Positions 37,408-49,210 of a stretch of 64,000 nucleotides of DNA are shown here, piece by piece (position 1 is the stretch's first letter; each line of letters opens with the position of its first letter). The notes beneath the pieces were generated by a model. It saw nothing but the letters and a program-made list of their open reading frames with translations, ran no database searches and was not told the origin of the DNA. Where the stretch lies: NCBI GenBank assembly GCA_030620095.1, contig JAUTXW010001600.1:1632501-1696500 (forward strand), read 5' to 3'. This DNA comes from Kuschelorhynchus macadamiae (taxonomy: Eukaryota > Arthropoda > Insecta > Coleoptera > Curculionidae). Made by a program: the position numbers and the translations under genes.

Positions 37408-40333
37408 CAGGGTGATTCACGAGGAAATGTCAATACTTCAGGTACATATTCAGGACCAAAAAATAAACATAAAAGTCTATATAAATAAGTGTCCGCAAGG
37501 CCTTAGTTCTCGAGATACAGGATGTTAAAGTTTTCATTTAATTTTCCTATTTTTTAAATAAAATCTATGATAATGTAAATAATGGAGTGAAAATTGATAT
37601 ACGGGGGTTTTTTGGTATGACAAATTCGAATCTAATATTAGTATTGCTCTTACTTGTAGGGGTCGCCGCCTACATGTCTTTCTACTTCTTCGAACAATCA
37701 CAACTTTTTGGTACAGTCTTGTATTACATTTTTGAGCAAAACAAATTATTCCCTTGCCATTTCTACGTCAAAAAGGCATACCTGTTAAAAGTGGATACGA
37801 GCAACCGTTTTCGAGGTATTTGGATTTAAAACAGTTTCGGCGCATGTGATTTTTTTTATCAAATTCACATAAAGTATGCATGTATTGTAAAAAAATAGAA
37901 GTGTGCCTTGCCTGACAGCACAACTGCTGGTTGGTGTTCTCATCGTTTTTCCTGTTACTTAGCAATAGTAATGTCAGTTACTAATAAGATCCAATTTTGT
38001 CACTGTCAATTTCTGTTCATAACTTTTATTATCTGACAATAATCATTTAAGAAACTTTAGATCTAAATACGTCATTATGCCTGTGATATTCTCGCATCGT
38101 GAATATGCAGATATGATATTCGTCTATGGCTTCTGCAGTGGGGTCGCAATTCAAGCAGCCGAGGAGTACCAGCGTCGTTTTCCAGATAGAAGGGTGCCAG
38201 ATAGAAGTTTTTCAACAAGTTTTCACTACTGCTGGAGAATCTGGGATGTTTCCAAGTGCGAAAATTGTATCTGAAAGGGAATCGGGACCCAACGTTGAAG
38301 TAGAAGAGGCTATACTCAATGCCGTCGAAAATGATCCAAGCATAAGCACTAGGCGGATTGCAGATAGTTATCAAATTACACAATCGTCTTCTTGGAGAAA
38401 TCTTCACATTAATTGTTTATACCCATTTCATTTACAACGGGTTCAACATTTGTAGGAGGGCGATTTTGAGTAGAGAATGCAATTCTGTAACTGGATTAAT
38501 GAAGATCGAAGGTTGTATAGGTAGGTTTTGTTCACTGATGAAGCACAGTTCACGCGTGATGGTATAAATAATCTTCACAATGAACACCGGTGGTCCTATG
38601 AAAATCCTCACGCTACAGTAGAACATAATTTCCAACATAAATTTAGCATTAATGTGTGGTGTGGAATGTTAAATGGTCATTTAATTGGTCCATTTATAAT
38701 CGACGGTAGTCTTACAGGAGAAAAATATTTAAACTTTCTTGAAAATCACTTGCGAAATCTATTAGAAGATGTTCCCCTTAATGTAAGACAAAACATGTAT
38801 TTGCAGCATGATGGAGCCCCTACACACTACAGTTTACTTATAAGAGATTTTTTAAACCAAAACTTTCCGAACTGATGGATTGGTCGGGGAGGTCCGTTTA
38901 ATTGGCCACCTAGATCGCCAGACCTTAATCCTTTGGATTGTCTTTGGGGATGGTTCAAATCACTGGTACATTCCACTAAAGTAAATACAAGCGAAGCATT
39001 ATTGGATCGGATAACTAACGCAGCACAAACACTAAGAAATGCGCTTGAATGTATCTACAGAGAAACTCGAGCTATACGCCATAGAGCTGACCTGTGCTTA
39101 GAAGCAAATGGTGGAATTTTTGAAAATTATAAAACGTAACCTATGTTCTACTGTAGCGTGAGGATTTTCATAGGACCACCGGTGTTCATTGTGAAGATTA
39201 TTTATACTATCACGCGTGAACTGTGCTTCATCAGTGAACAAAACCTACCTATACAACCTTCGATCTTCATTAATCCAGTTACAGAATTGCATTCTCAACT
39301 CAAAATCACCCTCCTACAAATGTTGAACCCGTTGTAAATGAAATGGGTATAAACAATTAATGTGAAGATTTCTCCAGGCAGCCGATTGTGTAATTTGATA
39401 AGTATCTGCAATCCGCCTAGTGCTTATTCTTGGATCATTTTCGACGGCATTGAGTATAGCCTCTTCTACTTCAACGTTGGGTCCCGATTCCCTTTCAGAT
39501 ACAATTTTCGCACTTGGAAACATCCCAGATTCTCCAGCAGTAGTGAAAACTTGTTGAAAAACTCTTCTATCTGGAAAACGACGCTTGAATTGCGACCCCA
39601 TTGCAGAAGCCATAAACGAATATCATATCTGCATATTTACGATGCGAGAATATCACAGGCATAATGACGTATTTAGATCTAAAGTTTCTTAAATGATTAT
39701 TGTCAGATAATAAAAGTTATGAACAGAAATTGACAGTGACAAAATTTGATCTTATTAGTAACTGACATTACTATTGCTAAGTAACAGGAAAGACGATGAG
39801 AACACCAACCAGCAGTTGTTCTGTCAGGCAAGGCACACTTCTATTTTTTTACAATACATGCATACTTTATGTGAATTTGATAAAAAAAATCACATGCGCC
39901 GAAACTGTTTTAAATCCAAATATCTCGAAAACGGTTGCTCGTATCCACTTTTAACAGGTATACCTTTTTGACGTAGAAATGGCAAGGGAATAATTTGTTT
40001 TACTCAAAAATGTAATACAAGACTGTACCAAAAAGTTGTGATTATTCGAAGGAGTAGAAAGACATGTAGGTGGCGCCCCCTACAAGTAAGAGCAATACTA
40101 ATATTAGATTAGAATTTGTCATACCAAAAAACCCCCGTATATCAATTTTCACTCCCCATTATTTACATTATCATAGATTTTATTTAAAAAATAGGAAAAT
40201 TAAATAAAAACTTTAACACCCTGTATCTCGAGAACTAAGGCCTTGCGGACACTTATTTATATAGACTTTTATGTTAATTTTTTGGTCCTGAATATGTACC
40301 TGAAGTATTGACATTTCCTCATGAATCACCCTG
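37408..40333. mobile_element. Palindromic DD41D transposon, 2.9 kb
   Basis: Ends CAGGGTGATTCACGAGG and CCTCATGAATCACCCTG, TA duplicated at 37406-37407 and 40334-40335. Arms of about 1.2 kb (37408-38627 and 39142-40333) are inverted copies with high identity. The left arm includes the first half of the transposase gene. The 514-bp spacer carries the second half. The inverted arm joins two bases after the natural stop codon. A 13-bp duplication (CCAGATAGAAG repeated, about 38180-38205) is present in the left arm only. Confidence 0.85.
38077..39139 (+). pseudogene. DD41D transposase, frameshifted
   Basis: ATG 38077 opens a DUF4817-type start (FSHREYADMIFVYGFC). The 13-bp duplication shifts the frame. 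The second frame carries NDPSISTRRIADSYQ and LYPFHLQRVQHL. Then come LFTDEAQFTRDGINNLHNEH (first Asp), MYLQHDGAPTH (second) and PRSPDLNPLD (third), with 41 residues between the last two. There is a TGA in place of the Arg codon before WIGRGG, and further frameshifts near 38455. It ends at TAA 39137-39139. Confidence 0.85.
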
Positions 40334-40335
40334 TA

Positions 40336-40749
40336 TATCTACGGAAATAACCAAAGCTATAAAAAGTCCTATTCACACTTACGTTAACGATGTTTTAATT
40401 TCGAACCAACCCTTATATTTAACAATTTAATGTAATAATTGTTGTAGGCAACCTTCATTTCATCCATTAATTTATATAGTGAGGTTTTTGGTTATTTTCG
40501 TTTACAAGTCGGGACACATAAGCACTTACTCTGTCCTTCCACTTTGGCGGTCCGGGTTTGATCTCAGATACACATTTTTTAATATTTTTTAATATTTCAT
40601 TTGTTTATTTACGTGATACTCTTTTTACGTATAAAATATATGTATAAGTAGTTGTTTGTTTTGTTGTACTTTAGTATGTTTTATTCTATTTGTAAAATAT
40701 TGTTTTTGGATTTGTGAGTGTGATTATTTACTGAGGTTCTCTCTGTTGT
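40336..40749 (+). other. Probable 3' remainder of the Penelope-like element
   Basis: It continues the target interrupted at 37406 and leads to the ribozyme-like terminus at 40750. Short frames only. GGTCCGGGTTTGATCTC at about 40549 resembles a tRNA B box by chance. Confidence 0.4.
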
Positions 40750-40800
40750 TTGTAGGTCTGATGATGCTCGAAAGGGCGAAACATGTGTCATGTTAATAAT
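40750..40800 (+). ncRNA. Hammerhead ribozyme-like motif
   Basis: CTGATGA (40758-40764), a stem GCTC-GAAA-GGGC (40766-40777), then GAAAC (40778-40782) and a stem CATG-TGT-CATG (40782-40792) reproduce the order of a type I hammerhead core: box CUGANGA, stem II, box GAAA, stem III. One unpaired U precedes stem II. Penelope-like elements are known to carry minimal hammerheads in their terminal repeats, and Penelope RT/GIY-YIG remains lie upstream. Stem I is not obvious, so cleavage ability is doubtful. Confidence 0.45.
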
Positions 40801-41900
40801 TTTAATTTATTGAGACACTCCAATTTTCTATGTTTGTTATTAGTCATACACACATCATTCAGATAAAAGTTTCCTAGACACTGGCTTATTTTCAAATAAT
40901 TTATAACCTGGGAAATGTGGAGGAATAGCATTTTGGCAAATTGTGAGGGAACCCTGAATATATCAAAAGTTCAAACTGGAAGTTTAAGGATTATTGTTCG
41001 CCAAGTAGCTTCACAATTTCTCTCGATTTATCCTCGTAGGAAATCCATAACCGTTCATAACCATTTATTCTGTCATTACATCCATTCTTCTCATTTGTAC
41101 ATACGGGCCGAGGACCGAGCAGGGCACACAAAGCTCGACAGAAAACCTCTTATTGATCGTTTCTGTTTATGGCTTTTAAAAGCAGCCTCCGGCATGGGAT
41201 TATGTCTCGGGGCGCATGAAATGAAACACATCTCTCCTTAGAAAAATGATTTCTCTCTGGCTCGAGCTATTCGAGAACTGCACGATTAATGGCGTTGGGG
41301 CCCCAAACAATGCAGTAACTACACGAAAGCTTAAACCGGTCGATTCAGGTACATGCGACTGTTTTAGATTCTCGCGTTTGCTTGCTTGACGACCGCTATC
41401 CGTTAGTTCTGACTCCTGATAGACAGGCATATTTAGTTAGTTCTGATAAACACATTCGTCTAACAATCATTAATTAAGAGCTAAAGGTTTTCTGCATGCA
41501 ACCCAAGACCGTGAACAATCTGACAATATGCTTTCCGTTTCCTCAACCGTCTATACTCGAATATTGACAATAAAACAATACACATACACAACAGGCAATA
41601 TCCAAATAAAATAGTATTACAATGTGGCATAATTATGGCTAAAATATCGAAGTAATATCACAGTATACACTCCCTAGATATAATAACAGGGAGAATTGTT
41701 TTGATCTGAACACAATGATACATTATCAAAATTATTATTTGCTATTATGTTGTTCTGTGGTCGATTTGGTTGATACGAAACCTTTTTTACAAATACATAT
41801 ATGTCTATGCATAGAATAAAATTTATACTTTCTGATAAATTAAAATTAATTTTTTGAGGTTGTTTTAATACTGTATTAATAACCTCTGTAATTTCGCATT
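40801..41900. other. Unique DNA with a GC-richer block
   Basis: 41090-41450 has CpG-containing words (CGGGCCGAGGACCGAGCAGG, GTTGGGGCCCCAAAC) unlike the neighbouring repeats. A 108-codon frame (40915-41241, +) overlaps it but has no recognisable motif. It may be host regulatory DNA. Confidence 0.3.
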
Positions 41901-41905
41901 TGCTA

Positions 41906-42360
41906 TACAGGGTTGTTCAAAGGATACGCACAAAATTCCTATCTTCTGTATGAGTCAATTTTCACAAAAACGCTGGAACACCTGAAGTTGTTTAAATGGT
42001 TGTTCGTCCTTTTGTAATATTTTCCGCCCCCTCTCTGCAACCCCTTAAATTGTAGACACCCCAACTTTTTTTTTTCAAAAGGCCTAACCTAGGTTATGTG
42101 GGAGCTCTTTTTAGGTCTTTTTTAAAACTGAATCCGATACTAGCAACAAATTAGAGGTCTGCTCATTTCGTTACAGTAAAACGAGTCCACATAAATTTTT
42201 AATTAGAATTAACTATTTGCTCCATAATTTGTTCAAGGATTAGAAATTAACGGAAATAAGTGATACTTTCTTTATTTACATCTCTTCTAGATGCCTGTTT
42301 TTTTTTTCGGATAAACCGATCAATTGTATTTATATGTATAGCATGATCTGTCTATTTAAA
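41906..42360. mobile_element. TACAGGG-type element fragment
   Basis: CAGGGTTGTTCAAAGGATAC after TATA marks one terminus of a TA-targeted element. The partner end is not visible. Confidence 0.4.
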
Positions 42361-42366
42361 ACACCA

Positions 42367-42510
42367 GCCGGTTGCACAAAACTTAATTGATGTTTAGAAT
42401 ATTTATCCGAGTTTTCGGATTTGACAAGATGCTTATAGAAATCTAGGATCTGTCGAATTTGACATTCCATTAAACATTCTAAACTTTAATTGAGCTTTCC
42501 GCAACCGGTC
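42367..42510. mobile_element. Short MITE, GGTTGC ends, copy 2
   Basis: GCCGGTTGCACAAAACTTAA and the complementary GCAACCGGTC end. The interior matches the copy at 33343 throughout. Confidence 0.75.
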
Positions 42511-42599
42511 GTTAGCCAAATTTTTTAGTAAGTTCCTTGGTTGACTTTTTTGTCCGGTGACCGAGACCTTTCAACACAATTTTTTGTATTTGAAATTTA

Positions 42600-42840
42600 T
42601 ACAGGGTGTTTCAAAAAATCGGACCACTGATTAATCACCATTCTGTTCAAAACGCTGCACATAAAAAGCTGCATTTTGGCACATGGGTTGATAGTAGAAT
42701 ACACAGGTTCGGTAAGAAGGAATTTTTCAAAACTAAAATTTCAAGGGGGTGAAACCGCCCCTTAAATATTACAATATTTTTTATTTTAAAAACGGTTGGT
42801 TTAGAATTATTAAAAATAAAATTCAAAATATGTTTAAAAC
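42600..42840. repeat. Tandem repeat R2, locus 2 (single unit)
   Basis: CAGGGTGTTTCAAAAAATCG start, GGGGGTGAAACCGCCCCTTA middle and AACGGTTGGTTTA end, as in the 57.6-kb array. Confidence 0.75.
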
Positions 42841-43421
42841 GTCAAAGTAAAAATGTGATTACCTAATTACTAATATATATAATTAGGTACCCCGAAAAAA
42901 ATATTGGTAATTATGCCGTAAACTGTTTTCTGCGAATATTTCACTTTTTCAAAAAATTTTTGCATGAATTTCTTCTATTCGTTGATTTGATGGTCGCCTC
43001 AGTTGCGATGTATAATCATTTTATTGATTTTCTAAATTATAAACAATTTTTCATTTTGTTGTCAAATAATCGCCACCAAAATGTAAATAGGGCAACATTG
43101 CAACCACAATAAAAAGCGATAGCGATATTAAACTGAAAAGAATAGATATTATTCTTTGACCTGTGATAAAGTTTTAGAAGAATATTGACATTTCTAGAAT
43201 ATTAGATACAATAGGTAGGTAAATAAACTTTTATGATTTAGACAAAGATGCAAATATAACTTGGGGATCTCGACAATGGTAAATTGCCCTGGATATTTTC
43301 TTGTAAATTCCGGAATTTTCATATAGAATATAAAAGAAATTGCGATGTTCATCAGACATAGTGTGCAATTAATTGTGATATAATAAATAAATTAGTGCAC
43401 TAAAAAAAGTGTTTCGTGTGC
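42841..43421. other. AT-rich; probable Merlin 5' flank
   Basis: No gene. The left terminus of the Merlin element should lie here, but I cannot identify its inverted repeat. Confidence 0.35.
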
Positions 43422-43684
43422 ATGGTTCTAAAAGTGATGGCGTGCAATAATTGTGCATGCTCTTTAAAAGATTTTATATTACTTTTATCAGACAGAAGAC
43501 AATTATTTGATTTTTTAGTTAATCATGGACTTTTGATGAGATACACTATTGGCAATACTAATAGTAGAATAGAAATTAACATAAATTCGTTGTTCTATAC
43601 TTGCGAGAGAAGCTACGAAATAAATCGAAGAAAAAAAAGTGTACATTTAAGAAAAATGACAAAGTGAGAACTTGGTTTTATAAG
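43422..43684 (+). pseudogene. Merlin transposase, 5' half
   Basis: The frame encodes LLSDRRQLFDFLVNHGLL, then FYTCERSYEINRRKKSVHLR. After a one-base frameshift near 43660 it reads VRTWFYK. These match the N-terminal zinc-binding and linker region of Merlin (IS1016-like, ISXO2-type DDE) transposases. The gene is interrupted inside the TWFYK codons by an 8.7-kb insertion and resumes at 52421 with SKLPLES, the expected continuation. Merlin elements move by cut and paste with 8- to 9-bp target duplications. Confidence 0.8.
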
Positions 43685-43800
43685 GGTAGTGCGTATTTTC
43701 CCCTAAACTATATCGGCCCAAACAGTTAGTGGAGCGAAACTTCACTGGCCCTAACAGTCGAAATCCCGACAGATTGGAATGTGTGGAATGCGGCGCTAGC

Positions 43801-46800
43801 CCGACACTTTAAATAGCGAATTGGCGAGCTACGCTACTGGCTAAAAATTCTTTAAATGGACCTCCTGTGTTGTCAAGTTTTATTGATAAAAATAAATATA
43901 TTGTTTATTTGTTTATTCATTTTTAATCAAAACTACACCATGAAAAAATGATGTTAGCGTATTTCCCTGTATTCTAACTTTGAAGTGAAAATATTTTTAT
44001 TGTTTTTTTTTGTTTATTATAAAGCATTTGTTTATCACAAGATAATTTCTATTTAATGGAATAATGAAAAAAAAAAATGTTGGAAAGCCCAGGAAGAGGT
44101 TATTGCTTGTTTGCATCGAGTTGATTTTAAACCTTCTACTTTTAAACTGGGTATGTTTATTTTAGAATAGTGTGAATATGGTATAGAGTTGCAACCATTT
44201 CAGTTTTTACACTCAGATAGTCTTATTTGTTGATGTTGTTCCCTACCTAAAGATAAAACAAAAGACCATATAAAAATCCACAAAAGCCTTTAAGCTTGAA
44301 TATATATCTTTCAACTAATTTGTTTTGTGAGCTTTTTGAGACACATAATTTCTACTTTTTTTAAAGTTTTTTTGGTGTTTCATTTTTTATCCTGATCCTA
44401 AGCAAATACCTATCTAAAAATCAGTGTTTATCAGTCACATATTGATTAGGGTTTTATAAGATTGTTAATGATTTTCCCTAAGCTTGTTATTCATGCAGGT
44501 ACTTTATTAATTATAATTTGTTTTAGGACCAATGCAAGTCTTGATGTTTGATATAGGTATCGTAGACAAGGCTTAGGAAGTTAGTTCTGCTCATATGTAT
44601 GTGCATTGCAGATATTAGTGACGTGTATATTATAGTCATACTTGAGTACTCTTTGTTGCCCTGTTTGCATAGGAAGAAAGAAAAGACTTTAGTTACGGGT
44701 ATTGATCTGAGTGTCATATAGCCCCAGTTATAACCCATTCCATCAATGTAATAATTGGGCCTCTTTGTTATATGGAAGCTTCAAATTCTGCACCTTTAAA
44801 TTTACTAAATATGCTTGTCACATAAAGTGGATAAATTTACTAAATATGCTTGTCACATAAAGTTGTTCATTTATAATTACTGTTGCTGAGAAAGTGTGTA
44901 GTTTGAGAAATAAAAAAGATGCACCATATGATAAATGTAGTGTCAACTTTATTTTTAATTCCATGTTGAATAAATTTTTTAAAGTGTATCACATATTTTG
45001 TATATTAATTAAAGATATATAGCTAAAGTGGATTAGAAATTTAAATAATTTTTCCCCATATTTTAAAAATATTAACTGGCCTATTTATATATTTTCTCCA
45101 GTTGGTATACACAATTCAGTAATAAGTTAATTTAGTAAGTGTGCCAGATATCGCACATCACATCTTCAATTTTTGTTTAAATCTACGTATGGTTTAGGAA
45201 AAAGTTAGGTGCATGATATAATTATAAATGACAAAAGTCTTTCGAAGATACCCTCAATTAATTTCATGCTCTCAGATTCTTAAGTTTATTAACTGGTATA
45301 AAGTAGTTTAGATCTTGTAAATTATTTCATCAATTAACTTTTAAAATATAAACTTTTATAGCCTAATCTTATAGAATTTCCAAAAAATATTACATCTTAT
45401 TGTTGACTTTACCATATGTTGGGAACTGGCCGCCAAACTTATAAGAATGCGTATTGTTAAAAAAAATTGTGGTATATCTTTTAGAATCTTTATTCAAGTA
45501 AATGTTAAGTTTTCTAAATAAATAGTTCCAAACCTTAAGGTTGAGACAGTGTTTCAAGAGGGATAGACATTGACTAAAAGCATTATCCCTCTTATAATAC
45601 CTGTAGTGCTTTGTTTAATGTTGGACTAAGTAAAATAATTTTTAATTGAGAAAAATCTAGTTTAAACAATATCTTATTTAACTGACTTTGACGTAATGTC
45701 ATTATTTGTTAAAATAAATTCATAGTAAATGGTGCCAAGGATATATAATCAAATCCTATTGGAATTTAAGAACAAATCATATTATATAATTACACAAAAA
45801 TCTTGAATACTTCAAAAGGAAGTAAGCGTTTTATGATTGCATACGAATTTTGATTGATCGTAAATTAAACCTTCATTTAACTTTTTTGTTGAAAGGGGTA
45901 GAAAAAATGGTAAATGCAGAAGTTGTAGATTTTTAATCTATTATTTTCTATGTATACTGGGTGTTTTTTGGAAAAGCATGACATTTTTTTTTTGTTTTGA
46001 TGGTACACCTTGTATATGTCCATCAAATGGGTCTTTTCTTGCTAATTATAATTATATTAGGTTTGACACATTGAACACAGGAAATTGCCAATATATCTAT
46101 TATCAGAGATGTTAGAGAAAACATAACACAGATATGAATAACTTGCCTCTTATGTCATGGTTTTTCTCAATTGCCTTTAAAGGTAAAGATATCAAACCTA
46201 GTATATTTATGATTAGCAAAAAGATACTTATTTAATGGACATAATATAACATGGGTGTCCCACAAAAAATGAGGGTTCAATTTATAATCAATATTCCTGT
46301 ACATCACTAGATGATAATTGATCATTTTAGATGATAAAAATACTATTTGTTTGCCTGTCATTGTTATTATATTTTGTTGTTGGTAAAAGTATTTCTGATA
46401 CAACCTATCTTCAATTTTAATTGTCACGGTTTTAATATGATAATTTTAAAATAATGCACATGCAGCTATAGACCATGGTATATTGAGTATATTATATTAT
46501 TATCCTTTATTTAGCCTTTTGCTAGTTTACAAATTCACAATGTTTGTATTTATTTAATATATTGTTATATAAAAAGAAAACTTAATTTTACAAAAGAAAT
46601 AATAAAGTACAAAACATAGAAAAATAGTTAAGTAATGAAACCTAAAATATTTAATACAGTCAGGTAATAAAACTTAGATACTGAAACTAGAAGTAAAATA
46701 TAAGTTTAACTCCAAAAGAAAAAATTAAGTGCTAAAATAAATATAACATATAATAACTAGGAATAAGTTTTGTAATTTTTTAATTAAAACACATAAATTT

Positions 46801-47884
46801 ACTGATTTATTTGTTTGTGCCCGAATGCATAAAAATCATACAATTACATTAACTATTACAAATTTAAGTACAGTAAAAAGCTTTCAATAAATAACATCAG
46901 AGTCAACAACAGAAGATTTTTTAGTTCGAAAGTTCATTTAGAGAAATTATTTATATAATTTCCCATAAGAAAATATAATGAGAAAGAACTTGGTAAATTT
47001 CAATAAAAACTTTAAAGTAACAAATGTCCACTTAGACTCTGTGACATCAAGAGAATACATTTTTCATTTTTCACTCCAATGTTATACTTCCTTCCTCAGC
47101 AAAGCTTAACTCTCAAACGTTAGCTAAACATTTTAATGGTAAGGTCTGTTTGAGATGGAAAACTGTTACTTCAATCACAATATCCAAAGTTTTGATCTTG
47201 ATCCTAAAAAACAATTGTTTTGCTTTTTAAATTTCTCCAAATGGAACAGACCATAATTATTAATTATACAAAAACAGATGTTTTAGTGATCCATATTTCT
47301 TTAATCTTTTTTGCATTGCGTAATGAAGCTACATATAATTTAGTGAGTTTTTTACCCTTACAATAAAAAAATACTGATATTTAATCTCCAATGATCATTT
47401 TTGAAGCTTAGATTGCATTGGTTTTGATTAAAATGCTACAAATCACATCACTTTTTTACAATATGAATAATTTAAGTCTGACTACAAATTTCATAAGAAA
47501 TGAATTACTGCTACCCCTCTTTTTGACTAAATATGGTGGTGGTTTTTGAAGCTAGATTTAAGGTGTGAACGAACTATTTTTAATGAATTGAAGAAGTAAT
47601 CAAAATAACTGGCTTCTTAAAGCTAAAGAAGCAAGCTTTCAAATTCTGAAAAGATTAACAAGATACATTGTCTTGTTTTTAAAATACAGATAACTGTATT
47701 TTTCCTATGATAACTTTAAGTTTATGTAGAGACTGTATGATTTTTTTCTGAGTCCAGTCTGGAGTAAGCCTAACCCTGGATGTAATAATAATAGCTATAT
47801 TTTAAAAAATGATATATTTTAAATCATTTTGTGTATTTAGTCACAAATATTTTTAAAAGTTATACATCTGTGTAAGTTCCTAAT
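43801..47884. other. Interior of the 8.7-kb element, no gene recognised
   Basis: AT-rich. The only local structure is the short tandem duplication at 44797-44865. Open frames at 44523-44738 (-) and 46167-46427 (-) have no motif I can name. Confidence 0.4.
44797..44865. repeat. 35-bp tandem duplication
   Basis: AAATTTACTAAATATGCTTG and the following TCACATAAAGT are repeated immediately, nearly without change. Confidence 0.85.
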
Positions 47885-48150
47885 TTTTGTGAAGCATTTG
47901 ACACAATCCCTCAGGCTATGCTACTGGACATTGTGCATAGCTATATGATGTGGAGGATCCGTGTTAAATGTTTTTAAAATGAATCTGATTATGTTAAAGT
48001 AGGAGGAGCTTTAAGCCAGCCTATGCTGATGACTCTATTTTGATTTTCCCCAGTAATACACAGGAAGAAGTGTAGGATTTATTAATTAAGGACATGAATA
48101 AGGTTAAATGGTTTTTGGATCATTTTAAAGTGACTCTTAATGTAAAGAAA
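47885..48150 (+). pseudogene. Non-LTR retrotransposon reverse-transcriptase fragment
   Basis: The plus strand reads EAFDTIPQAMLLDIVHSY (finger/palm region, catalytic Asp of the AFD motif). After a stop it continues through VKVGGALSQ and jumps to YADDSILIFPSNTQEEV, which contains the YADD catalytic box, then DLLIKDMNKVKWFLDHFKV and LNVKKTNLF. Motif order fits a Jockey/CR1-type non-LTR RT. The stretch between the VGG and YADD boxes is deleted and stops are present, so it is dead. Confidence 0.7.
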
Positions 48151-49029
48151 ACTAATTTATTCAATTACATCAATTAATCATCCAAATTTTAATTAAATTA
48201 GCATAGATTATTTGAGTGTACTATTACAGCTAGGAAATAAAGCAATAAAAAGTTTTAAGAAGTAAAAGTCTATTCATAAATAAGTCAAGACACGTTGTAA
48301 TGGCATAAATAAAAACCTACTTCACAAAATGGTGAATAAGTCCTTATATAGCTTGTTTTCAGAATAAATCTAAACCTAAGATTATATTAAACATAAATTT
48401 TATTTAAAACACATTACAGTAAATGTTATCTTCTTATGATGTAATCGGTTTTCTCAACTCACAAAGGGGTTGTTTTCACATGCCTCACCCCTGGCAATAA
48501 CTGAATCGGTATAGTTGGTAAGAAGGCCAGATTTTAACCAATGACACAGTCCAAGATATCATTTTCTTACTTTCTAGAGCTTCCATCTTGTTGGTGATCT
48601 TATTACATAATGGTCATCCTTGGGCATACTAAAAATAAAGAAAATCTCTAATTACTTTCAAAAACATTAACACACTTACTAAAAAAAAAGAAATGAATGA
48701 AATAGATATGGCACTACTTCGAAAAATAATCAGGTACTGGTGAACTTATGCTATTTGAATTTTAAAAAGAAAACGAAAAAAAAAACTACATATATTTAAA
48801 TAATGATCCCATATAATAAAAAAATGATCAAACTAAATGCTTATTTGTAGAAGTATGTTATAAATATATCAGACGTTGTGCCATCTATGCATTTTTATAT
48901 TCCGATAAAACTTTAAATTCTATGAATGTCAGTTTTTAAATATTTACAATTGGACAAAAAATGGTGGATCTACAGGCATTTCCTTTATTTTGTTTAGCTG
49001 GCCGTGTCACAAATATTAATGCAATTTTT
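48151..49029. other. No gene seen
   Basis: AT-rich. A less AT-rich patch at 48430-48630 is open on the minus strand for short runs only. Confidence 0.35.
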
Positions 49030-49210
49030 AACAGACTTCAAAAAAGGAGGTTATTAATTTCACCCTATGCATTTTTTTATGTATGTACAACGATTACTCT
49101 GCGATGGTTTCAACAATTTGGATGAATTTTTCAGAGAATATTCCGGATATTGCCCGAGTGGTCCCACAGCTAGCATATTGTAAAAAAGTATGACGTTCAC
49201 CATTTTATCA
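49030..49210. repeat. Probable dispersed repeat
   Basis: GGAGGTTATTAATTTCACCC, ATGTATGTACAACGATTACT and AACAATTTGGATGAATTTTT in this order resemble a repeat common in insect genomes (from memory). Only one copy is seen here. Confidence 0.35.

Noticed and set aside
38432..38638. Minus-strand frame inside the DD41D transposase, and the equal frame at 39143-39337 (+)
   Set aside because: Antisense shadow of the transposase, present twice because of the palindrome.
39314..39613. Minus-strand frame with transposase-like residues, as if a second gene
   Set aside because: It is the inverted duplicate of the first half of the 38.08-kb transposase, not an independent gene.
40540..40575. tRNA-like B box, possible SINE head
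   Set aside because: GGGTTTGATCTC fits only loosely and no A box lies at the right distance.
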